From Propionibacteriaceae bacterium (GTDB lineage: Bacteria; Actinomycetota; Actinomycetes; Propionibacteriales; Propionibacteriaceae): a stretch of DNA of 7,833 nt. Position numbers and translations under genes: made by a program. A model generated the notes under the pieces. The model worked only from the letters and a program-made list of their open reading frames with translations. It had not been told where the DNA came from and searched no databases. This document shows positions 1 to 4,602 of this stretch, in pieces. The DNA lies in the NCBI GenBank assembly GCA_009781325.1, contig WQYJ01000086.1, forward strand, positions 1 through 7,833. The letters run 5' to 3'. Each line of letters opens with the position of its first letter. The first letter of the stretch is position 1.

Positions 1-277
1 CGAAGAGGGACTGGTTGTTGATCTCCAGATAGGTCTTAGACCCGCGTACGATGAACTCTGCCCTCTGACAGGTCTTCAGCAACCCAGGGATGTCGCGGTA
101 AGCCTTCATGTCTGCGAGCTGATCCCCCACATAGAACTCGTTGCCCTTGGTCAGATACACAGCAATCGCGTTGTATTTCCTGTCATCGAGACCAGCCATC
201 GCTTGGACAGCGGTAATGATCGACACTTCATGTTCAACAGATTTTCCGCCAAAGAGCACAGCCACATTAATCTTCAC
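1..277 (-). CDS. ddl: D-alanine--D-alanine ligase, N-terminal part (partial, runs off the left edge)
   Basis: About 92 N-terminal residues of an ATP-grasp D-Ala--D-Ala ligase, the cytoplasmic enzyme that joins two D-alanines for the peptidoglycan stem peptide. The translation begins VKINVAVLFGGKSVEHEVS. The FGGKS.EHEVS block (about residues 9-19) is the family's N-terminal signature, and the following I.AVQAM..LD..KY....VYLTK region also fits. The GTG at 277-275 is preferred because it puts this signature at the usual distance from the N-terminus. An in-frame GTG at 298-296 and TTG at 304-302 are alternatives, and none has a convincing Shine-Dalgarno, so translation may be coupled to the Mur ligase ending 37 bases upstream. 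The residues that decide D-Ala-D-Ala versus D-Ala-D-Lac or D-Ala-D-Ser specificity lie outside the window, so that question stays open. Confidence 0.9.
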   Translation of the reverse strand, partial: MKINVAVLFGGKSVEHEVSIITAVQAMAGLDDRKYNAIAVYLTKGNEFYVGDQLADMKAYRDIPGLLKTCQRAEFIVRGSKTYLEINNQSLF

Positions 278-314
278 ACCGGTTATTCTAATGGGCACTG
301 GCAACCCGGATGGA

Positions 315-1859
315 TCAGTAGTTGTCAGGCAGATCGTTTTCGAGCAGAATCACCCTCGGTCCTCCAGGATTCAGCGCATAAGCTGCGGAGATGGCTTGCT
401 GAACATCGGCAACAATGGTGAGTTGTGCAGGATCATAGCCGGTGGATAATAGTCCGCGGGCAATGGGCTGGGTCTGCTTTTCACCCACGAGGAAGACATG
501 GTCACAGATGGCAGCTTGAACCCCGAAGGCTTCATTCAGTTCTTCCTCGCGTGCTCCAAGCTGCACCATCCCAGGAGTGATAAGAATCTTGGTGCCTTCC
601 AACATGGCGAGAGTATCCAAGGCAGCCTTGGCACCGGCAGGATTGGAGTTGTACGCATCGTCGAGGATGGTGACATCACCGGTGCGGGAGATGGCCAATC
701 GGTGGGGTGCCGGGGCAAGTTTGCGCAGTTGAGTTCTCAACTCAGCTTCGGTGACACCGAGGTCCAGCGCTACCGCTGAAGCACCGGTGAGATTCTGAAT
801 ATTGTGGGTTCCAATGAGCCCTGTTTCAAGATTTCTGAGCTGTTTCCCGCGATGAAACAGTGTGAAACTAGTTCCGTAACTAGTTCCTGATTTCGTGACT
901 TTGATGTCGCAGGAATAGGTGGAAAACTCCTTGTTAAACCCATAAAGGCTGCGCTCTTGATCGGGTTGATTGGCAGCCAGAATCGGGTCATCGCCGTTTA
1001 AATAGAGCATTCCTTTGCCCCGAACGGCTTCAGCGAGCTCCATCTTGGTTTGAAGGATCGCTTCTTGGGAACCGAAGCTCGCTAAATGCTGTTCTCCGAT
1101 GGCTGTAATCACACCAATCGTGGGATTAACCAATCGGCAATCTTCAGCGATCTCCCCGATATGTTCGGCCCCCATTTCGCAGACGAACACCTCATGGGTG
1201 GCTCTCAGTTCACCGCGGATGGTCTTGGTGATCCCCATCGGAGTGTTGTAGGACTCTGGGGTCATCAAGACGTTGAAGTGGCCGCGCAGCAAGGTTGCCA
1301 GGTAGTACTTCAGTGAGGTCTTCCCGTATGATCCGGTGATCCCGATGGTGATCAGGCGCGGATGGGCAGCGAGCATACGCTTGGCATCGTTGAGGTAGTG
1401 CTGGCGGACACCGTACTCGATGGGAGTGTTGATCCAGTTGGCGATGATCACCCAGACCGGGGAGAGGATGTAGGGAACTGTCGCGGTGAGAATGCGTGCA
1501 GACTCACCAGCCAGCGCAGTCAGCACTATGAACGCCGCCGCGACCACACCGATGGTGACAAGCATCCGGATGACCCGGGTTGTGTAGACCAGAGGCTTCT
1601 TAACCCTGCGACGCGGGAAGTTCACGGCAATGGTAATGGCGAACCAGATCAGCAGCAGGATCGCAGCAAGCACAGGTGTCACGAAGCTGAGCAATGCCAA
1701 GGTGAGGGCAATCAGCGGAAGCACCCAGGCAGATCGGTTCTTTTTAAGCCAGCGCAGATGAGTGCCGAGATCGTAGGTGTTCAACTGGAACATGTGCATC
1801 TGCGTATTCACCGCAAAGGCTGCGGCAAGATAGGCGAGAATGACCACGGCAATCCACAT
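315..1859 (-). CDS. MurF-like Mur ligase with membrane-embedded N-terminus
   Basis: A 514-residue Mur ligase, probably adding D-Ala-D-Ala (or a related dipeptide) to a UDP-MurNAc-tripeptide. Residues 1-145 are hydrophobic, with about four to five predicted membrane helices (near 1-18, 46-80, 96-116, 122-141), in place of the UDP-binding domain of classical MurF. The ATPase domain follows: P-loop GITGSYGKTS at 173-182, TPESYNTPMGI at 200-210, EMGAEHIGEI at 228-237, and QTKMELAEA near 270-278 with a candidate carbamylated lysine (K272). GTHNIQN at 350-356 is the usual Mur ligase turn. The C-terminal domain carries DDAYNSNPAGAKAAL (400-414), very like MurF, and TPGMVQLG (428-435). The ATG lies 5 bases after the hydrolase stop with no strong Shine-Dalgarno, suggesting translational coupling. 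The downstream ddl gene supports a MurF-type role, but substrate and essentiality cannot be read from sequence. A separate classical murF may exist elsewhere in the genome. Confidence 0.9.
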   Translation of the reverse strand: MWIAVVILAYLAAAFAVNTQMHMFQLNTYDLGTHLRWLKKNRSAWVLPLIALTLALLSFVTPVLAAILLLIWFAITIAVNFPRRRVKKPLVYTTRVIRMLVTIGVVAAAFIVLTALAGESARILTATVPYILSPVWVIIANWINTPIEYGVRQHYLNDAKRMLAAHPRLITIGITGSYGKTSLKYYLATLLRGHFNVLMTPESYNTPMGITKTIRGELRATHEVFVCEMGAEHIGEIAEDCRLVNPTIGVITAIGEQHLASFGSQEAILQTKMELAEAVRGKGMLYLNGDDPILAANQPDQERSLYGFNKEFSTYSCDIKVTKSGTSYGTSFTLFHRGKQLRNLETGLIGTHNIQNLTGASAVALDLGVTEAELRTQLRKLAPAPHRLAISRTGDVTILDDAYNSNPAGAKAALDTLAMLEGTKILITPGMVQLGAREEELNEAFGVQAAICDHVFLVGEKQTQPIARGLLSTGYDPAQLTIVADVQQAISAAYALNPGGPRVILLENDLPDNY

Positions 1860-1864
1860 GGGGT

Positions 1865-2635
1865 TCAGCCTATCTGAAGGAAGGACTCGACAACCTTGCG
1901 GAAGGTGTGTGCCTGTTCGATGAAGGAATAATGCCCGGCACCGGTGAGAACAACCAGGCCCGAGCCGGGAATCAGAGATTCCATGAGACGCCCATCGGAT
2001 AGGGGTGTGTCAGTATCGGACTCCCCCCAGATCAGCAAGGTTTCGGCTGTGATTTCCGGGAGCAGTGGCTCGAGATTCTCGTTGACGACTTTCACCAAGG
2101 AGGCTCTCATGACCGGTGAGGCAGCCGCATAGTCGGTGGAGCCCATGAGTTGCTGGAAGCTGTTCAAGGCTGTGGGGAATAGCTTTGCCACTGGCGCCCA
2201 AGCCAGTACGGCCTTACCCGCTTTGTAGAAGCGTACGCGTACATGGTATTTCCAGGACCGTTTGGGCAGTATCCCCGCGGAGTCAACCAAAATCATCTTG
2301 TCGACAGTGAATGGCAGTCCTGCGTCGGTGGCCAATCGGATGGCAACGCGCCCACCGTGGGAATGTCCCAGCAGAATCACCTGATCAGCATCAAAGGTCG
2401 AAATGAACTCGGAGGTGAAGCGTACATAATCATCCATCCCCCAGGGCATCGGCGGTTCATCGGTACCCCCGCACCCGGGGAAGTCCACACTCACCACGGT
2501 GTATGCAGCAGACAGAGCCTGTGCGATCGCAGAGAACAAAGTGAGGTTAGCCCCCCACCCGTGCAGGAGGAAAACACATGGCCCTTGCCCGCGTTGTTCA
2601 TAGTGGACTTTCAGTCCATCCAGAACCATTTCCAC
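1865..2635 (-). CDS. alpha/beta-fold hydrolase
   Basis: A single-domain alpha/beta hydrolase of about 256 residues. Numbered from the upstream ATG at 2656, it has the oxyanion-hole segment LHGWG (31-35), the nucleophile elbow GHSHGG with Ser99, a candidate acid Asp214 in WGESD, and the catalytic His242 in GAGH. The triad is therefore complete and an active enzyme is expected. There is no signal peptide, so it should be cytoplasmic. The start is set at GTG 2635-2633 because a perfect AGGAGG sits 6 bases before it; the longer ATG start at 2656 would place that AGGAGG inside the coding region. An ATG at 2629 is also possible. The stop is 5 bases from the Mur ligase start, so this is the first gene of a cell-wall cluster. 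The substrate is unknown; an ester or amide related to precursor metabolism is only a guess from context. Confidence 0.9.
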   Translation of the reverse strand: MEMVLDGLKVHYEQRGQGPCVFLLHGWGANLTLFSAIAQALSAAYTVVSVDFPGCGGTDEPPMPWGMDDYVRFTSEFISTFDADQVILLGHSHGGRVAIRLATDAGLPFTVDKMILVDSAGILPKRSWKYHVRVRFYKAGKAVLAWAPVAKLFPTALNSFQQLMGSTDYAAASPVMRASLVKVVNENLEPLLPEITAETLLIWGESDTDTPLSDGRLMESLIPGSGLVVLTGAGHYSFIEQAHTFRKVVESFLQIG

Positions 2636-2641
2636 GCCTGT

Positions 2642-2647
2642 CCTCCT
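2642..2647 (-). promoter_or_regulatory. Shine-Dalgarno AGGAGG deciding the hydrolase start
   Basis: A perfect AGGAGG on the minus strand, 6 bases before the GTG at 2635. It lies inside the longer reading frame that begins at ATG 2656, where it encodes Arg-Arg. This argues that the longer start is not used. Confidence 0.75.
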
Positions 2648-2693
2648 GTGAGTCATGCCCGATGAAAGCCGCAGTTAGCCTACCATAGGGGGT
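2648..2693. promoter_or_regulatory. divergent promoter region between hydrolase cluster and DUF2505 gene
   Basis: The two divergent genes start 58 bases apart, so both promoters must lie here or overlap the coding starts. On the plus strand, TAGCCT (2676-2681) and TACCAT (2681-2686) fit the TANNNT form of an actinobacterial -10 box. TACCAT ends 7 bases before the ATG at 2694, which would suit a leaderless transcript. On the minus strand the same stretch reads TATGGT and TAGGCT, also -10-like. I see no clear -35 TTGACA on either strand. The assignment rests mainly on gene layout. Confidence 0.4.
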
Positions 2694-3167
2694 ATGAAGA
2701 TCCCCTCGACACTCACCTTCACCCATCCCGGCGACCGCGTGGCAGACATGTTCGTCAACCCGGACTTTGCCCTGCATGTCGGCAAGGAGGTTGACGCAGA
2801 AAACGTCACCACCTCACAGATAGACAAGGGTCTGACATCCGTTTTCACGATCCCCTCCCCCGATTCAGTACGGAAGCTCCTAGGCCCGACAATGACTGTC
2901 ACCGAGACTGTCACCTGGGAGGCTCCCCGACCAGACGGCTCCCGTCGAGGCAGGATGACCATGAGTGTCACAGGAATGCCAGCCAAGACCGATGGCCCCT
3001 TGACTCTGACCCCCACAGCAACCGGCTGCGTGGTCGACTACGATGCCGAGTTCATGGTCAGAATCCCCCTGTTCGGCAAAAAGATCGAAGACATGGCCCA
3101 GAAGTATCTCACCCAAATCATCTCCGCCTGCGAACGAGTAGGTAACAACTGGCTCAACAGTAACTGA
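2694..3167 (+). CDS. DUF2505 family protein
   Basis: A 157-residue protein without signal peptide or membrane segment. It matches my memory of the actinobacterial DUF2505 family in layout: an N-terminal FTHPGDRVADMFVNPDF segment (about 9-25), a central VTETVTW strand, a basic RRGRMTMSVTGMPAK stretch, and the typical C-terminus FMVRIPLFGKKIEDMAQKYL...ACERVGNNWL (about 121-154). The family is thought to have a START/SRPBCC-like fold that could bind a hydrophobic ligand, but its function is unknown. The length is normal, so the gene looks intact. GGGGG lies directly against the ATG, too close for a normal Shine-Dalgarno, and the next ATG (residue 19) would remove the conserved N-terminus. It is transcribed alone, divergent from the hydrolase and convergent with the toxin locus. 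Confidence 0.85.
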   Translation: MKIPSTLTFTHPGDRVADMFVNPDFALHVGKEVDAENVTTSQIDKGLTSVFTIPSPDSVRKLLGPTMTVTETVTWEAPRPDGSRRGRMTMSVTGMPAKTDGPLTLTPTATGCVVDYDAEFMVRIPLFGKKIEDMAQKYLTQIISACERVGNNWLNSN

Positions 3168-3180
3168 TTGCCCCCAGGAG

Positions 3181-3189
3181 TTATCCACA
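3181..3189 (+). other. DnaA-box-like 9-mer (perfect match to TTATCCACA)
   Basis: TTATCCACA is identical to the strong DnaA box. It begins 13 bases after the DUF2505 stop codon. A perfect 9-mer in a window of this size may be chance. No other origin feature (dnaA, dnaN, AT-rich unwinding element) is present. Confidence 0.3.
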
Positions 3190-3201
3190 GATTCACCTGG
3201 A

Positions 3202-3216
3202 CCCCTGATGCAGGGG
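3202..3216. terminator. small hairpin CCCCTG-ATG-CAGGGG, possible weak terminator
   Basis: A perfect 6-bp GC-rich stem with a 3-base loop lies 35 bases after the DUF2505 stop. No T-run follows on either strand, so it is not a canonical intrinsic terminator. It could stabilise the 3' end of either convergent transcript. Confidence 0.3.
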
Positions 3217-3293
3217 AATAGAGGCGTTCAAAAAGTGGATTCATGCTGGAGCCGTCTTTTGCCCAATGTCTTCTTTTTAGCCCCGCTCAACCT

Positions 3294-3302
3294 TGTGGAT
3301 GA
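3294..3302 (-). other. DnaA-box-like 9-mer (one mismatch)
   Basis: TCATCCACA on the minus strand differs from TTATCCACA at one position. It lies in the same intergenic gap as the perfect copy, about 105 bases away and in inverted orientation. A weaker ATCCAC core occurs on the minus strand near 3235-3241. Confidence 0.2.
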
Positions 3303-3359
3303 TCTCATTATGGACTAGAACGCGGATGATGGCACAGCCACACCAGCACTGCTAAAGCT

Positions 3360-3746
3360 TCAATGCCGCCTGAAATCATAAGTATCTTTGGTCACATCGA
3401 GTCTCTTGCCATTAATAATGACAATTTGATCAGTTTCCCACGAAACGGTGCACCGAGGATTAGGCAAGCTCATGCTACCTTCATAGTAGATACTCTTCTT
3501 TTTCCCGGTTTTGTTGGTAACCACCATACCCCCAGTGAAGCCCGCTGGACGCCCAGCGTAGACATCGTAGAGATTCACCGTATAGGTGCCTTCTGGTGAG
3601 GTGGATGCGCACAGGAATTCTCCACGAGAGACGTTGGGCATGGTATTTGGAGAGCCAGCATATAATACATATCCGATAAGAAGCAGAATCAGCAGAATTG
3701 TTGTCCCGATCACACAGAACACCCACAAAACCACTTTTCGTATCAT
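3360..3746 (-). CDS. DUF5412-like membrane-anchored protein A (candidate immunity protein)
   Basis: A 128-residue protein with a basic MIRK start and one strong membrane helix (about 5-30), then a soluble domain (about 40-128). Positive charges before the helix predict that the domain faces outside. The domain shows the pattern I associate with DUF5412: GEFLCASTSPEGTYTVNLY (42-60), VVTNKTGKKKSIYYEG (75-90), VSWETDQIVIINGKRLDV (101-118) and KDTYDFRR (120-127). It keeps two cysteines, C46 and C99, that are also present in paralog B and could form a disulfide. There is no lipobox, so it is helix-anchored rather than a lipoprotein. The start is secure: AGGAGG lies 5 bases before the ATG. It is the last gene of the minus-strand toxin locus, 54 bases after paralog B. 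DUF5412 has no function known to me; the immunity role is inferred only from position after a toxin gene. Confidence 0.8.
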   Translation of the reverse strand: MIRKVVLWVFCVIGTTILLILLLIGYVLYAGSPNTMPNVSRGEFLCASTSPEGTYTVNLYDVYAGRPAGFTGGMVVTNKTGKKKSIYYEGSMSLPNPRCTVSWETDQIVIINGKRLDVTKDTYDFRRH

Positions 3747-3751
3747 TTGTC

Positions 3752-3757
3752 CCTCCT
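3752..3757 (-). promoter_or_regulatory. strong Shine-Dalgarno AGGAGG for DUF5412-like protein A
   Basis: A perfect AGGAGG with a 5-base spacer to the ATG at 3746. It allows independent and efficient translation of the second paralog even when transcribed together with the upstream genes. Confidence 0.8.
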
Positions 3758-3800
3758 AAGTAAAAACTCCAACGAAGCCTGAAACAGGACTATCCATGTC

Positions 3801-4181
3801 TTAGCGCCTCCCATAATCATATTTGTCTTTTCTCACGTCGAGTCTTTCGCCATTGATAACAGCAACGCTGTCACTTTCCCACACCACCGGGCACCCAGGT
3901 CTTACCGGCTCTGGAATGTATTTTTCACCCTCATAGTAGATATTCTTCTTTCTCCCGGTTTTGTTAGTCACCACTTCACCTCGTATAGAGTCTGATGAAA
4001 GTGCAGCGCTAACCACATACATATTCACCGTATAAGTGCCCTGTGGAGAAGTCGAGGCGCACACAAATTCTCCATGTGGCAACCTAGTCATGCTAAAGGC
4101 TAAGAAATAAATTCCTAAGGACACTATTAGAACTGATGTCAGCAAAACACTAATCGCCCAAAGAGTACCCTTAACAAGCAT
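3801..4181 (-). CDS. DUF5412-like membrane-anchored protein B (candidate immunity protein)
   Basis: A 126-residue paralog of protein A with the same design: one membrane helix near the N-terminus (about 6-29), then a probable outside domain with GEFVCASTSPQGTYTVNMY, VVTNKTGRKKNIYYEG, VAVINGERLDV and KDKYDYGRR. By hand alignment the soluble domains share about 52 of 86 positions, with a three-residue insertion (VRP) in B just before the second cysteine. Cysteines 41 and 97 match those of protein A. The start at 4181 is chosen because AGGTGAT precedes it by 4 bases and it gives a length close to paralog A. ATG 4187 is nearly equivalent. ATG 4238 would give 145 residues and overlap the Rhs stop, but adds a non-conserved N-terminus. 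The gene starts 37 bases after the Rhs stop, so it probably shares the transcript and is the first-choice immunity gene. Confidence 0.8.
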   Translation of the reverse strand: MLVKGTLWAISVLLTSVLIVSLGIYFLAFSMTRLPHGEFVCASTSPQGTYTVNMYVVSAALSSDSIRGEVVTNKTGRKKNIYYEGEKYIPEPVRPGCPVVWESDSVAVINGERLDVRKDKYDYGRR

Positions 4182-4185
4182 AGAC

Positions 4186-4192
4186 ATCACCT
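4186..4192 (-). promoter_or_regulatory. Shine-Dalgarno AGGTGAT for DUF5412-like protein B
   Basis: AGGTGAT on the minus strand complements the 3' end of 16S rRNA (within AGGAGGTGATC) and lies 4 bases before ATG 4181. It overlaps the alternative ATG at 4187, favouring the 4181 start. Confidence 0.5.
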
Positions 4193-4218
4193 GTCTAGCC
4201 TTACTGGACTCTACAGGC

Positions 4219-4602
4219 TTATCGATTCCAGTACGCATTCCACCCCATTCTGATTTTTTCGTTGTCGTCTTTCTCGTCGAAGTAGGTCGGCAGCCATTCC
4301 CAATGTATCTCTTTTTCATATGCTTGATATATCCCGGCCGCAATACACAGAATCTCTTCATTGTAGCCATAGGCTGCACCCATGTAGCCAAAAACATAGT
4401 TACCTAATTGCTCTGCCGACCATAACTGTCCATTGAAATACATAAATTCTGTCTTCATCTTGCTTCCACCATGCAAATACTGCCATTCGACTTGGCGTTT
4501 GATGTCAAAGTATGCATGTGACTTAACAAGTTCAACGAAGGTGAACATCTTTAGCGTATGAACCAATCCCGATGGCCCCCATGGTGGATTAAGTCCAGTA
4601 AA
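4219..4602 (-). other. C-terminal toxin domain of the Rhs protein, polymorphic toxin type 44 (Ntox44)-like
   Basis: This segment encodes about residues 1066-1192. The order of motifs matches my memory of the type 44 family: FVELVKSHAYFDIKRQ (1087-1102), YFNGQL (about 1120-1125), GNYVFGYMGAAYGY (1132-1145), EEILCIAAG (1147-1155) and an acidic FDEKDDNEKIRMGWNAY tail (1173-1189). In the family the tail usually reads like DDP.D...I..G...Y; here the acidic residues D1174, D1177 and D1178 remain. The family was predicted computationally to be a mainly alpha-helical RNase, which I have not verified. The domain lies after the Rhs core where exchangeable toxins sit, and its DNA is more AT-rich than the core. 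Confidence 0.72.

Larger units (their letters stand above)
3168..3359. other. gene-free gap between convergent genes
   Basis: 192 bases between the end of the DUF2505 gene and the end of the first DUF5412-like gene. I find no supported coding region or RNA gene here. The gap holds a small hairpin and two DnaA-box-like 9-mers, listed separately. Terminators for both convergent genes would be expected, but no classical GC stem followed by a T-run is visible on either strand. The TTTTT near 3274-3278 is not preceded by a GC-rich stem. Confidence 0.6.
3360..4181 (-). repeat. diverged tandem gene duplication (two DUF5412-like copies)
   Basis: The two genes remain similar at the DNA level as well as the protein level. 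For example, 3481-3523 and 3931-3973 differ at only 4 of 43 bases by eye. The blocks encoding ASTSP.GTYTVN also align closely. The N-terminal helices and the middle of the domain have diverged most. This supports a tandem duplication or two imported homologous immunity genes rather than unrelated neighbours. Confidence 0.75.

Noticed and set aside
141..449. Plus-strand open frame across the ddl start and the Mur ligase end
   Set aside because: The minus strand carries the FGGKS.EHEVS Ddl signature and the Mur ligase C-terminus, so this is an antisense shadow.
1362..1877. 171-codon plus-strand open frame
   Set aside because: It lies antisense to the Mur ligase membrane and P-loop region, which has clear family motifs. 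Its own translation is low-complexity (His/Gly/Asp/Arg-rich) and resembles no family.
2880..3188. 102-codon minus-strand open frame opposite the DUF2505 gene
   Set aside because: Antisense to a complete DUF2505 protein with matching family C-terminus; no domain recognised.
3712..3746. Possible lipoprotein lipobox in DUF5412-like protein A (WVFC, Cys11)
   Set aside because: The residues before the cysteine do not fit the [LVI][ASTVI][GAS]C pattern, the hydrophobic helix continues past it, and paralog B lacks the cysteine.
3777..3789. Small inverted repeat CCTG-AAA-CAGG between the two DUF5412-like genes
   Set aside because: Only a 4-bp stem, without a T-run; too weak to call a terminator or regulatory site.
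4182..4397. Long N-terminal extension of DUF5412-like protein B
   Set aside because: Upstream of 4238 it overlaps the toxin tip in another frame and has no match in paralog A. A start at 4181 or 4187 gives matching length and architecture.
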